NCBI GenBank assembly: GCA_012295275.1
Contig: CM022665.1
Location: 36,430,933-36,494,932 of the forward strand
DNA: 64,000 nt
Reading direction: 5' to 3'
Origin: Chrysomallon squamiferum
Taxonomy: Eukaryota > Mollusca > Gastropoda > Neomphalida > Peltospiridae
Position numbers and translations under genes: made by a program. Shown here one piece after another: positions 1 to 13,122 of the stretch (position 1 is its first letter; the number at the start of each line of letters is the position of its first letter). The notes beneath the pieces are model-generated. The model saw nothing but the letters and a program-made list of their open reading frames with translations. It had not been told where the DNA came from and searched no databases.

Positions 1-1140
1 TGATCAAGGTTCAAGGTCTTTTCGGTTTAGACAGAGCGAAATTCTGACAGACAAGGACACTCAGAGTCGATCCGCAATAAATTAAGGGAACCCTTTAATC
101 GTTTTCGAAACTGTATGTTTTACAACTGATAAATATTTCCAGTTCTGACCAGCATGTCCCAAATGAAGCAAGCATCAAAGGCCGCTGTTTCGGCTTTCCT
201 GTTTATAGGAAGGTTTATATTTAAAAAAAAAAATACTTATTGCTAATCAAGAAAAATAACACATGGCACAGCCACAGTGTTTTCTTTCTCGTATCTTTAT
301 TAAAGGTATTATCTAATAAAGGTTAATAATAAATATGCAGTGATGAGTCGTAATGCTACTGTTCATTCGATCGTTCGTTCATTCACTGCATCAGCTCGCT
401 TCGTTTATTTATTACAATTTTTTTTTTTTTTTAACTTTTTTTTTTTCTTCTGTTTAATGTTGTTGTTGTTGGTTTTGTTTTGAATATCAAACATGTCTAG
501 CTCTCACATGTTCTTTCTTGGCATGAACACTCAAGACAGCAGGCTTCAACTGTTAATTGAACATAAACACCAAAACGATAATAAGTTACATAAAACTCAT
601 AACAAGTCTTTCCAAAAAACAGTTTTCAATTTAGCTGAATGTGTTATGCTTTTGAAACGAAACCATCAAAGCAGAGAGTTCTTTCTTTCTTTCGACAGGC
701 CATTTTGCTATTGAGAACTGCTAAAAGAACTCCATGGTGTAATACGTATAGCCTACAGCCTAGACTAATAAATCTTGACAATATTATGACTTAGTAAAAC
801 GTATAACGAGTCCAGCCTAAAGGAAGAATAATTGTTTTTGAAAACTATAACCAGTGACGTCAAGTGCTGTCTGTCGCTGAACACGAAATTATGGAGAACG
901 CCGAGGGGTGCCGGAACACCACGAGGCAACCAATAAATTTTAATTTGAAAGCCTGTATATTAAAAGTAGATAATTAGCGACAGCGGTCGTCTGACTGCTT
1001 TCGTGGTAAAACAGTCTTTATCTGGATGTAACGTCATCACCACTGGTCAAGAAGACAACGCCAGGATGGAAACAGAGAGAGTTCGTCGAGCAGAAAAAAA
1101 AAAAATAATAATAATAATAAAAATTAAAAAATGAATAAAA

Positions 1141-1143
<3 letters not shown>

Positions 1144-1180
<37 letters not shown>
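1144..1180 (+). repeat. Poly(A) tract, 37 bp
   Basis: An uninterrupted run of A directly follows an A-rich stretch with AATA repeats. It could be the tail of an old retroposon inserted on the plus strand, but nothing recognisable lies upstream. Confidence 0.8.
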
Positions 1181-1181
<1 letters not shown>

Positions 1182-1603
1182 ACAGAAATCAATCAGTATT
1201 CACATGTATTAACTTATACCTCAGATCTGTGAATTCCTAAAAATACACATACCAATTCTAATGATACTGTACAAACCTTAATCTCCCCAATTTTTCTTTG
1301 TTTCTCTACAAAAGTATATATATAAGAGTCCATACAAATTCCCCAGAAGTATTTCTTTATTCCCTTCTGAATTCTGGTTCTATACAAAAGCTTATCCCCA
1401 AACCCTTTGGAAAATTTGTTTCACAAATCGAAATCTGTCGTTTAATTTTCCGTTAACTCATACACTAACACTCTCCTTTATAAAAGCATAACCCAGATCT
1501 CTTACATTTACAAAAACATGTCCCTATGTCTTTGAATTTGCTCTTTACAAACGAAAATATTTCAAAACTGTGAATTAATTCTATGCACCTTTTTTTTGAT
1601 TCA

Positions 1604-1606
<3 letters not shown>

Positions 1607-1639
<33 letters not shown>
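1607..1639. repeat. (TA)n microsatellite
   Basis: Perfect TA dinucleotide run followed by TATG units. Self-complementary, so it may extrude a hairpin. Confidence 0.85.
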
Positions 1640-1649
<10 letters not shown>

Positions 1650-2308
1650 CTTAAAAATATGTGATGGATTCTCCATACACGTATATCCTCTATATCTTTT
1701 CATTTCTTGACTGCAAAAGTAAATTCTCAAAACCTCAGAAAAAACAAAAAAAAATTAATGAATATCTGCAAACCTGAAATAAAATTTCAATATGCTGACT
1801 TACTAACAGACTGAAAATAAATAAATAAATAAATAAATTAATTAATAAATAAATAATACAAAATAATAATAATACGTCACTATGCATCACTTTAAAAGCC
1901 ATTTCTTTTCATGTTTGTAGAAAAACTAAAAATAGTTAAATCATGTGCGAAATACAAGCAAAGTCTGTAACACAGAAATCAATGAGCAGTGAAAGTTAAG
2001 GTACGGCGACCTGTCAAATTAAAGCCAGCATTGCCGACACTTCTATTTTAGGGTATAAAATTTTACTGTTAGTTCACACGCACCAGTTTTCACACCACTA
2101 TAATTAACCAGGAAAATACGCGAAAACAATAGAATGAATTAGCTTGGGGAATCGAAGATAATCATTTAACATGGTTATATCAGTCTCTGCGTTAAGTCTC
2201 AGCTCACGACCTCTTCCAGGCCATTAGATAGATAAACATATGGATGGATGAACAGATAGACTGATAAAAAGATGGTATACATATATATATAGTTAAATCA
2301 TAGCAGTG

Positions 2309-2413
<105 letters not shown>

Positions 2414-3449
2414 AGATGGATGCAAAAAATAGTTGGATACACAAATGACAGACGACTGATAGACAGACAAACAGAGAGAAAGATAAAGAGACAAACTGAT
2501 AGAAAGACATACAGACAGGACAGACAGAAAACAGATGGATATCTAGGCAGACGGAGCGACAGACAGAGAGTAAAACCAGAGAGGAGGAAATGAAGACGGT
2601 ATCTCACTGGTATTGTTTTAGCGATAGCCTTGCAGATTGACTGTTTGCACAATAAATCGGCGATTCACTTGGTTTTTATCGATTTTACATTTATCACTTA
2701 TCTCCGCGTCAACACTTCTCCCCCGCATCACTTCACAACCAGTCCGTGACGATAACTCAAGAGATATTAAACCGGTCGGGGGAGGTTCAGACTGGGCCTT
2801 TTTTCTTTCAACAGTAATACCAACTGTGGCTTTGATTGTTCTTTCAGTTAACCCCATTTTAAGTTCTTCTTCTTCTTCGTTGCAGTTTTAGTGATATATA
2901 TATATATATATATTACAAGTGAATGCAGTTAATTTCACTTCAAAAGACCATTAAATTTCTTATATAATATACAGTAAAAATGAAAATAAGAATAATAGGA
3001 AACAGGAAATACGAAATATTGAATTTTTTAAAGATGTTTTTTTCTACATTTTCATAATCAGTTTACATCATATCAGGTCGCCATGATATTCTATAACAGA
3101 AGTTACGGCCATTTGCAGCTGTTTTGTGGAGGAGTTTTGTTGGCACTTGTCAGTTTCTGAAATAATTCTTATCGGCATCATTCACAAGTCTGTTTAAAGC
3201 TGAATTTAACCTATGACAACTTGCTCTGATTAGCACGTTAATTCTTTTCACTCAATCTATAAAATTTAATAATGGAATGTGGTTTTAATGCATCTGTAAC
3301 AAAAATATCTAGATACATGTTAAAACGTTAACCTTGTTTGTCACCTGTCCACTTTGATAGCTTCATTCTGAATCCTATAATAAGTATGGTAATGAAATTA
3401 GTGCCATTTTAAATCATTAATATTGTACTTAAAGAATAACTAACATTTA

Positions 3450-3780
3450 AAACACTACTGCTGCTACAACAACAACAATTACTAGTACTACTACAACAAC
3501 TATTACTACTACTAGTACTACTACTACTAATAATAATAATGTTGATGATGATGATGATAAATCATTGTATATTACATTTACCGTTACTATGGCTATTATT
3601 ACTACAGCTACTGCTACAACCTTTTCTACTATTACTCCTGTTATCACTACTACCACTACTATTACTACCACAACTATCACTACAGCTATTGCTAATAACA
3701 AATAGTTACTAGTAGCAGTAGCAGTAGTAGTAGTAATAAACTGACGAAGAAGATGCTGATGAAGATGTTGATGACGATGA
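3450..3780. repeat. Imperfect TAC/ACT/GAT trinucleotide repeat tract
   Basis: A mixture of ACT, TAC, AAT, GAT and GTA triplets with many interruptions. It produces a 154-residue minus-strand open frame rich in Val, Ile and Leu that I do not regard as a gene. Confidence 0.75.
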
Positions 3781-4357
3781 GCAATGTCACATTCAGCAAC
3801 AGGAGAACAGAAAAAGAGAAAATAAAAATAAAAAAAAAAAAAATAAAACAATAATAGATATATTTTTAAAAACCTCCACGATCTCATGTACTTTTCATGC
3901 GTGTGAGTCACACTTTAACAAATTCTGGTGGACGCTCTGTGATGGTGTCAGGTCTTAATCCTACAACAACGGGATATCAATATCACTGACTGAAAACAAT
4001 ACACATGATTACTGAAGCGAGCAAGTCACACCAAACAAAATTCTCCATCAAACGACATCCTGTTTTGAACCCAAAACATGTTTAGTTTTTGATTAAAATG
4101 CATTATCCACGTTAAGATATTAAATATCAACTTTACGTTTGACAGGTAGTGGGAGATAGTCACAGCTGAATGCGGAAATTTGTCCCAGGAACATTTCATT
4201 TGTATGATGTAATAACAGTCAGAATATATCAATTACCTTGTAGAGTCATTTTAAAAAGCAACACAAAATCGTGTAGTGAACGAAAACATAATTGGTTTTA
4301 TGTTATTTTTTCTTTGTTGTTGTTTTTCTCCGTTACAATGTTGTTTTCTTCTGTTTC

Positions 4358-4396
<39 letters not shown>

Positions 4397-6254
4397 AACA
4401 TACATACATACATATGTTCTAAATATGTTCTAAATATATATATAATCTCTAACTTTAAAAATTCGAATTTATGAAATCAGGTTTTATATGCATCTAACTA
4501 CACAGTTTGTAATGCTTTGAACCTGCATTTAAATAAACAGACTTTTTTTTGTTTGTTTTTGTAAATATAACTCTTTAATTATGTTTTATTATTAATTTTC
4601 TTTCAACAATAATGTGAATTTTATTCTTATTATCATCATCATTATTATTGCTATTACTACTAGTACTACTACTACTTCTACTACTACTATTGCTACTGCT
4701 ACTGCTACTACAATTATTATATTTTTTTCTGCTTATTAAAATACTATGCGAGTTTACACTGTTGTTTTAATAAAGTTAAAATCTATAAAAACTAAATCAC
4801 CTTTATTGTTCCGTAAAGAAAGTTTTTTGTAACTGACACTTAGTGTAAGTAATACTTGTATATACATTACTATTAATAGGCTATTATTAAAATTTTCGCT
4901 TATTTTCCTTTCATCCACCACCAGAAGACTGGTTTGTCAAAGATCGTGTGTTGCAGTTTCTGGGAAGGTATTTTCAGAAATCCTTTGCTGTTGGCCAAAG
5001 CAATGGCGGCAGCGTGTTTTCTGTGTCGTGTCTGCTACATACGAAATGATCACAAGATAGCTTATAAATATTAATATTAAATTCTGTTGAAATAACTGCT
5101 GAATATTCATTTATTCACTATGTGCGAAGAATATATTTCACATCTAAAAGAGAGTAATATTAAAATGTGTCAACTAATATTTATTCATTGTTTTACATGC
5201 GCATATAATTATCTTAACTTTTCGGCGTTAAGAAATTAATTAATTTTCAACAAATTATTCCCCTTGCTATAAAGTTAATGTCATTATCTACTAAATACCA
5301 AAATAACTATGAAATACATTTATTAAGCTCTGCGTTTTTCATCTCTCTCTCGCTCTCTCTACTGAAATAAAAAGATTGTCTCTTCCTGTCTTTTATTTTA
5401 TATAAACGTGCAGTAATTCATAAAGATATATTTTCAAAGATATGTAGAATAATAAAAAAAAATATGTCAGTAAAATAATGAATGAATTGAGAGGGTTTCG
5501 GAACAGTGTATGTATTATAAAGACATCTGAAGGGACAGTGTGAGACCGAGATGTAGAGGGACTAACTAAAAGCTGTAGGGAACAGATGACAGAGAAACTA
5601 AAAGATCGAGAGTGAAAAAGAAAATATGTAGCCTAGGGAGATGAGAGAACGAAAGAGAATGAGAGAGAGAGAGATGAACAGAGGATAGATATAAACAGAC
5701 AGGCAGACAGATAGATTGATAGATATACTGATAGACGGACAGAGATACAGATATATAGATAGATAGGAAGAGAAAGACAGAGAGAGAAAGAGAGAGAGAA
5801 AAAAATAGTCACACATATTTTGACTATGGACAATGAAAACAAATAAATGAATCGATCAAATATGAAAACATGAACGACTTTCTTTTCTTTTCAACTCCTA
5901 CTACATAATTCATCACTTTCGGTTGTTGTTCGTTTCTGGCTGAGATTTCTGTTGTTGTTGTTGGGACATTTATATATATTTATTTATTATTCAGCATCAA
6001 GCGACAGTCGTTAAGTTAGGGTTGTGTCTGGTTAATAAGATTCTATAATCTACCAGTGTGATAATTTAATTTGTCCCAACGTTCTCTCTGCAGGACGCCA
6101 TTAGGCATTATCCAGTGTGCTCAGCAGGCAGACGCCTACCAGTGTAAATTTCCGATCGTCTGCGGAGGGCACGCGGTTTTTTCTAGATACTAAATTAATG
6201 AAGTACAATCGCCTTGCTTCTGGCTCTTCTCCGTCAAACAATTAATTTTCTAAT

Positions 6255-6375
6255 TAAATGATATTGGATGCGTGGGAGCTGATTGTGTTTGTCAGCTGAA
6301 ATACGACATCGGCACTTGTCGCATTGGAAAGACGTGGGATCGATCCCCGCTTGTGGAAATCCTGTTAAGTTTCTG
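6255..6375 (+). mobile_element. Degenerate tRNA-derived SINE head
   Basis: The segment contains 'gggatcgatccccgc', which fits a Pol III B-box (GGTTCGANTCC type) with its flanking stem, preceded by a diverged tRNA-like stretch and followed by T-rich sequence. Related heads lie on the minus strand near 10,150-10,215 and 13,025-13,122. From family knowledge, mollusc genomes carry an abundant SINE with this style of head. The copy is old and partial, so its ends are approximate. Confidence 0.5.
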
Positions 6376-6906
6376 TTTGTTCTTTTGGCATCATTTATTA
6401 TTATTTATTTATTTTTAAAGTTCAGTGGGCGGTGGATTCAAGGCAGAGCTTTCTTCTTCATTTTGTCTTTGTCACTGTTGTAAAAGGAGATTTTAACTGT
6501 AGCTAGATTTAAGATGATTTGATGAACAAAATGTAATGAAATCAAAATTTAAGGAATTACCAGAAAAGAAATGGATTTTTAATTTATTTTGTTTTTTATT
6601 TTTATTTTATTTTAAATTTCCTATTTAAATTCGACAGAATGAAACAGATTGTTCTGGAAGACAAGAACTAATTTACACTGTGTCAATCTGACTTCTTCTC
6701 TGATGATATTCTTTCTTAATTTTATTATTTTATTTCATTTTATTTTATTTTATTTTTATTCTGTTTATTTTTTTGTATTATATATATATATGCACATATA
6801 TACATATTTGATTTCTTGTCACATGACCATCATTTTAACCATTTTGGAAATTAATTTTAAAAATAATAAATAAAACCTCCCTCAAGCACTCCCCAATCAC
6901 TCGAGG

Positions 6907-6940
<34 letters not shown>

Positions 6941-7529
6941 CTCCACAATATCATTAAAACAATAAAAAGCGAAAACAGCAAAGAAAGTCTTGCCATTGTG
7001 ACCTATATGATTTCACTGGAAAATAAATATTTCATCTCTTGTTTGCAAATGTGCACTAATTTGAGAAAAGGCGGTAAAAGAGGAGAGGAGATAAACATGA
7101 ATAAATCACAGCAAACCGAAATGGAAAGAATGTATACATTTTTAATTACGCCCAACAGCACGAAGCAAAACATCCGGTCACTGGAGTAAAGGTGAGGAGG
7201 CGACGACCCAGGAGGAAGGGCAGTACCTTGAGTACTATCTGTACCAGAGATACAACAACAGTCACACGTAAGTGTAAAACAAACAAACAAACAAACAAAC
7301 AAACAAATAAATAAATAAATAAATAAAATAAAACGAAATAACAATAAAAATAAAAATAAATAAATAATCTGTAAACAAATATATGTATGTATGTAAATAA
7401 ATATGTGAATAAATACTTTACAACTAAACAAACAGAGAGAAAGATAAAAAGACAAATTAGATCTAATCATATATAAACACACCCAGAGACACACACAGGA
7501 AAACATTCAGGCACAGACTCAGGCAGAAA

Positions 7530-7531
<2 letters not shown>

Positions 7532-7621
<90 letters not shown>
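7532..7621 (+). repeat. (CA)n microsatellite, about 90 bp
   Basis: CA dinucleotide array with one CATACA interruption. It is preceded at about 7,275-7,330 by CAAA then TAAA tetranucleotide arrays. The poly-CV open frames on the minus strand are repeat artefacts. Confidence 0.95.
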
Positions 7622-7623
<2 letters not shown>

Positions 7624-9412
7624 AATACGTTTGAGAAAGGAGGGAGACTGGGAATGACAAAGCAGAAAGGAATATGAACAAAGAAGACAGATATATAGAT
7701 GTTTAGATGATAAGAAAGAAAGAAAATACACAAAGAATATCCATATATAGATCAGATATTTAAAAAAATAAAAAAATAAAAATGTCGCATTTAATCTCTT
7801 TTTCAGTATTAAGCGTGCTCCAGTCTTTGTAGTGTCGCTATATCAAACCATATCTATTTACGAACAAAAAACAACAAAAAAATGATAAATATTAAAAATA
7901 ACTAATTCAAAAATAAACACAAATCTATTACGTACGCTACGTTTATGTTCAGTAACGTATTTAGCGCGTGGCGTCCTTATTCTTTGATACACGACTATCA
8001 ATATTAATAAGTCAAGATTAAAAGTGATCTCAAAAATTGAAAGTCATCATTCAATTTGCCCACAAGATGAATAACGCACACCTTACAATTTGTAAGTAGA
8101 CGTCGGGTCTTGACAAATATTTTCTACACACGAAATACCGTGATAACGTTCATACTAGAAATCGTTAAGGGAATGAAGTTTTCAAAGAATATGGCCCTTT
8201 CGACCGTGAACTGTACTAATCGGATAGAAGCATAAAAACTGAAATAGAATCAACACAACACGACTGCAATGAACTGACGTCATTGGAACACGAACGTTTT
8301 TGGTAATGATCATTAATAATTATGAGCCAAAAAACCAAAACAAAAAAGAAATCTAATTAGATGAATCGGCCACTGATAGAGAAAAATACTGGATTAACTT
8401 TGTTTAATTATCTAAAGAAGGGAAAGAGACACTGTATTCATATGCGTACAAAAACACGTGTGTGCTCACGTTTACGCATATATTCATACAAAAAAAAGCA
8501 TAAACACTTCCTTATCGACATATATAGTTGCAAAAAGATGATTCACAAACACAAACGTTTACTGGAAACTGCAATTCAAACCATAGCTAAAAAATCAGCA
8601 CCCTTTACTACTGATTTTATTTACACATACACATAAACATAAAAAGTACACAAAAAGAACCATTTATATATCCAGACATGCATATGTGCAGAAAACAAAC
8701 ACACTTACAAAGTTAAACTGACTGACAGACGCACGAACACGTACAGACGACACTGATACCATGCACGCACTACTTAACATTTTGCACACTCTCTGAAACT
8801 TGCACTTCACACATCTAACTTTAAAATATTTTGAAAAGTCTTGTAAACAGAGGCGAAATTGCAGATAAAATGACATGTGGAGATTCAGAGAATCGATCCC
8901 GCGCACAACAGAATCGTTATACGTCATTGCTCGCTCCCTGTTGCGTGGCCGTTACGATTGTTTTCAGTGCTTACAAGAGGGTGGTACATTTGTACGTTAT
9001 ACGTCATCATTACTGAATACCCCAGAAGAAACTGTGAGATGTCTACGATTTAAAACAAGTATGAGTCGCCTCAGTGTTCGGCTGAGTGGTACAAGACGTC
9101 AAACAACCTTACTATTACACAAGATATTCTTCTTCTTGTAAACCTGGTGTGCATGGATCATCCATCTCACTTAATTCCTCCTAGCTTTGCCAAACGTTTA
9201 CTACAACACAGAAAACTCGGTCGTAATTTCTTTTTATTTTTTACTTTTTTGTGTGGTTGTTAATACAAACTTTATTAGTTTGGAAAAGCGTTTGATGAAT
9301 TATGATACATTACTGAACATACATTTATGTTATTCCTAATATCTTTAGCTTTATGTATTTAAATGTATCTACGTTTAACAAGATATAGTACATAATGTAT
9401 ATATTATATACA

Positions 9413-9580
9413 GAGCTGTGTAATTTATATTCAGCATATACTACAGAACTATGTACGTTTATATTCAACATATATTGTAGTATTCAGTACGTTTATATTC
9501 AACATGTACCGTAGAATTATGTAGTTTATATTGAGTATATACCGTAGGACAGTGTACGTTTATATTAATTACTTGCTATA
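9413..9580 (+). repeat. 34-bp minisatellite, about 5 units
   Basis: Five consecutive units of 33-34 bp can be read, each of the form G-A/T...'gtacgtttatattcaac'...ending in 'gta' or 'ata'. Units differ by several substitutions. The shared core is 'gtacgtttatatt'. The sequence just upstream (from about 9,368) looks like a partial, more diverged unit. No coding potential. Confidence 0.8.
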
Positions 9581-9934
9581 GAATCACACTGTTGCACTGA
9601 TTTAATAAAATCCAGTGGAGGTGGCTTAACAGACAGGTAGCTGGCCTTTATATCCCACAATGTTACAAACAGCAAATTGTAACCATTCATGTGTCACAGA
9701 ATTTAAAGGAAAATGTCACTGTTTTAACTGTTTCATTAGCAGTACATTAATGGATTTTGCGCAAATGAGCATAGAATGTAAACTGATGACTTAGATTAGA
9801 ACTGACACAGAGATGGAAATACGCATGTTTGATTAAACATAAAATCGAAGAAAAATATTAATATACATCAACACCGTCTTTGAGTTTGTAAGGAAGAAGG
9901 ATGAACTGTTTTATTCAATATCGCATTCAACACA

Positions 9935-10215
9935 CTTTTTTTTATAGTGATACAGCGCGATATATACTTATTGTTCAGGACTATATAGATAATGAAAGAG
10001 GAAATCCACTGTGTCAAGTCATGCGCTACTCTTTTTTAAAAACAGCAGCAAAGAATCTTTTATGTGCATTTTCTTATAGCACATATCACGGCCCTTGGTA
10101 AAGCAGATCTGAAAGATTGCAGGAAAGACTAAAGGGCGCGATGATGAGAATCGATCTAGCGACCCATCATGTCTCAGCCCATCAAGTTGAAATCAGCGAT
10201 CTAAAGCCCATCCTT
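9935..10215 (-). mobile_element. tRNA-derived SINE, near full length, minus strand
   Basis: Read on the minus strand, the element has a tRNA-like head with a diverged B-box ('agatcgattctc'). It continues into a body with 'ggccgtgatatgtgc', 'cacataaaagattc', 'ttgctgctg', 'aaagagtagcgcatg' and 'ggatttcctctttc'. This order of short blocks matches a conserved SINE body I know from many mollusc genomes, where the blocks read approximately GGCCGTGGTATGTGC, AAAAGATCCCTTGCTGCTA, AAGAGTAGCCCATG and GGGTTTCCTCTC. The family match is from memory and the copy is diverged. The 66-residue plus-strand frame over it is an antisense artefact. Confidence 0.7.
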
Positions 10216-10439
10216 TGTTTTTGAAATCTCTATTTCTTCTTCTTCTTTTTCTTTTTCTTTTTTTAAATTCTTTATGTTCGTATTGTTTTATTTTATTATT
10301 ATTATTTTTTTTTAATAACGGCAAAAAGCCAGATTTTAACTCTGTGACTTCGATTACCATTTACGTCATCGTCGGTCACCACAAAACCATACAGGAAGAG
10401 CCCAAGATTCCCGCCGTTGTGTTTGTGTCGTGTAATTAA

Positions 10440-10790
10440 CTGTTTAATCAACTGAAACCAAATTCCTTCTTGTTGGGCGGATTACCGTAGCGAAATGCCA
10501 AAGGCTATCGTCTAATGGAATTCATTGACAAAAGTGAAACTGTCCACTCGTATGTTCACCTTGCTGGCACCTAGTGAATGTCAGCGAGTATTGCAAAGGC
10601 GCCGGTTGGTGGTCAGAAAGTTCCTTAAGTTGACTAATATCACGGTCCGCGCGAGGCCTTAAATTGCCAGCTCTTACCACGACCGCTGATAAAAGGTTAT
10701 CAACCTGTTCGTTCAAAATGCCAAACGCTGAGACGAACTTAACATTAATAATGCGACCGAGAGATACTCGATTAATCATTTAATGAACCA
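10440..10790. other. Higher-complexity, GC-richer island without a supported gene
   Basis: This 350-bp stretch lacks microsatellites and is clearly less AT-rich than its flanks. An 85-residue open frame exists on the minus strand (10,522-10,779), but its composition does not suggest a known domain. It could be an unrecognised exon, a conserved non-coding element or an old transposon fragment. A similar island lies at about 11,800-12,130. Confidence 0.35.
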
Positions 10791-11570
10791 ACACTTTCCT
10801 TTCTCTGTTTCTTTTCATTGTTTCTTCTTCATATTCTTCTTCTTTTTCTTCTTCTTCCTCATATTCTTCTTTTCTTTTTCTTCTTCTTTTTATTTATTTA
10901 TTATTTATTTGTCTATGCTTTTTCTCTTGACTGTTCATGAGAGTGTCTGTGTTAGGAAATTAGATATGTATAATAGATGGTGTAATGATCTCAGTTATTT
11001 CTGTTAGTAGTCATAGTATCTACGTGTGATTTTCTCAGAACATCAACGTTTGCAGATAATTAAGTACTACAATGAAGGAACAACGACTTTTTTTCATTCT
11101 GTTTTTTTTTTTTTTTTTAAATCTTTACTTCATAATTATAATATTTAAGTACAAACATACAAACACAATCTTTGAGACTGCAAATGCACTGCGAAGTTTT
11201 GCTGTGACCTCAGTCTGTCGGGGATTTTTGAACATCTCAGTGCAAGACGCGCGTTATCAAAAAGGAATATTGCCAGCCTTGTTGTTGTATTGTTATCAAA
11301 GGCTGGTGTCAAAAAAACAAAATAGTGAGAGGAGGTTTATAAAATGTATTCAGTTTATTTGTTCTTACTTTCACTCTTTACAGAAATCCTTCAGAGGGTA
11401 TTTTTAGACAAAATATTATTTTAAGAAATAAAAAAACAGTTAAATAAATAAGTAATTAAGTAAATAAATAAAAGATTTATGTACAGCTGATTCATAAGAA
11501 TAATCTCTTTAAAATAATATTATAAAATAAAAGGTATTTCAAGGCATTTTAATATGAATAATATTTACTA

Positions 11571-11611
<41 letters not shown>

Positions 11612-11616
11612 CTCTC

Positions 11617-11649
<33 letters not shown>

Positions 11650-11799
11650 GACACACATACACAAAGACAAATCATTTTTAAAAATAAAACCAAAATAAAC
11701 ACTTTTCCCAAGGTCACTGAACTTTTTGGCAACCAACTATATCATAAAACAGCACTGCAATAGTCCATTAATGATCACGTGATTTTTGTGTCTCCTTAT

Positions 11800-12130
11800 A
11801 AAGCTTACACTGTGCTTGCTAGCACGTTGCTCCAAAAGTTGACTGATCTTTCGTACGTTATTAGCAACAACTCACCACCCCGGGGCGAGTCGGCGCACCA
11901 CGACCCTCCTGTAATGATATCGAAGACGACAAGTTAACCAAGCGATTGGACGCCTACTCATCTCCATGCTGAGCTGTCTTTACAATGTAACATTTCCATG
12001 ACTTTTCTCTTTCTCTCTGCAAGTTACAGGTGGTATTGCTTACAGATATCATTTATGCGTTTAAAAGTGACGGGCCGAGTCTAATCCAAGCAGACGGCGT
12101 CTGGGCTATGTTAGAATCTTATACGAAGTC
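11800..12130. other. Second higher-complexity island
   Basis: A non-repetitive stretch with a local GC-rich core ('ccaccccggggcgagtcgg') inside AT-rich DNA. No long open frame and no splice-bounded exon that I can support. Listed as a candidate conserved non-coding element only. Confidence 0.3.
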
Positions 12131-12834
12131 AACGGTATTTCGTTGTGTTTTTTTTTTCTTTTTTTTTATTTATTTTCACTGTTGCTGAAAAGACAGCCAG
12201 ACGTAACTGACAGGGACCGACTAATTTGAAGAAATATTTTCTTTATTGAAAATAAGGCGATTTTTTGTGTTTTACTGGTTGAAGAACTTAACTGTTTGAG
12301 AGTATGAATGGTGTGCAATAAGTACAGCTGCGAATAAAGTGTAAGGCTGATTTGTCTCGTTACATTTTTATTTTATTTTATTTTATTATTATATATATAT
12401 ATTTTTTTTTATGTGCTGATCTCATTTTACCAGAATTTTAATTAATCTGGTATAAAAGCTTTTATAAATAAATAAATGAATGGATGGATGGATGGATGGA
12501 TAAATAAATGAATAAACAGGTCGGAATATATTATATACACCAGTATGACTGGTTTCAGCGTTTTTAGTAGAGCATTTTATTTCTTTATTTGTTTAATTAT
12601 TTCTTTATAGTATTTATTTATTTATTTATTTATTTATTTATTTCATATCAGTTGTGTTGCGTTCAGTATTGTTTTATCGTTCTTATGATTATTACTGATT
12701 CTTCAGTAAAAAAATTATAGTATATATATATCATGCCATGTTGTTGAAATGAATGAATGAATATTTAATATTTAATGTGATCTAAAATTTACACATATGT
12801 CATAACAAAGGGCTATTTGGTAATAAAAAAGTAA

Positions 12835-12928
<94 letters not shown>
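12835..12928. repeat. (AAT)n joined to (ATT)n: long perfect inverted repeat
   Basis: About 15 AAT units are followed without spacer by about 15 ATT units. Because ATT is the reverse complement of AAT, the whole block is a palindrome with arms of roughly 45 bp and essentially no loop. Confidence 0.9.
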
Positions 12929-12929
<1 letters not shown>

Positions 12930-13024
12930 AATTATTAAAAAACGAAATAAAAATGTCTTTGGAATGCAAACAGACAGGAAAGCTCATACTAATTTTGATA
13001 AAGCTGTCTCGGGTTACTGATAAC

Positions 13025-13122
13025 AATAGGAAATAACCCAAAGGACGTTCTAAAGAGAATTGATCTTACTGTCCATCACGCTTGAGATTAGCGCTCAAAC
13101 CACTGAACCACAATCCGTTCTC
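13025..13122 (-). mobile_element. tRNA-derived SINE head, minus strand
   Basis: On the minus strand the block reads 'ggttcagtggtttgagcgct' (A-box-like). It then has 'gtgatggacagtaagatcaa' with a diverged B-box, and ends in 'ttgggttatttcc'. The order matches the head of the SINE at 9,935-10,215. Only the head is preserved. Confidence 0.55.

Noticed and set aside
2618-2891. Opposing 79- and 84-residue frames in a less repetitive patch
   Set aside because: Neither shows a domain or splice signals; two overlapping open frames of this size are compatible with chance.
3447-3911. 154-residue hydrophobic minus-strand open frame
   Set aside because: Composition follows the TAC/ACT/GAT triplet tract; no domain, no splice structure.
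7463-7733. Cys/Val repeat frames resembling small secreted proteins
   Set aside because: They are translations of the CA microsatellite.
10522-10779. 85-residue minus-strand frame in the complex island
   Set aside because: The frame is open but shows no recognisable motif. I kept the island as a candidate element without calling a gene.
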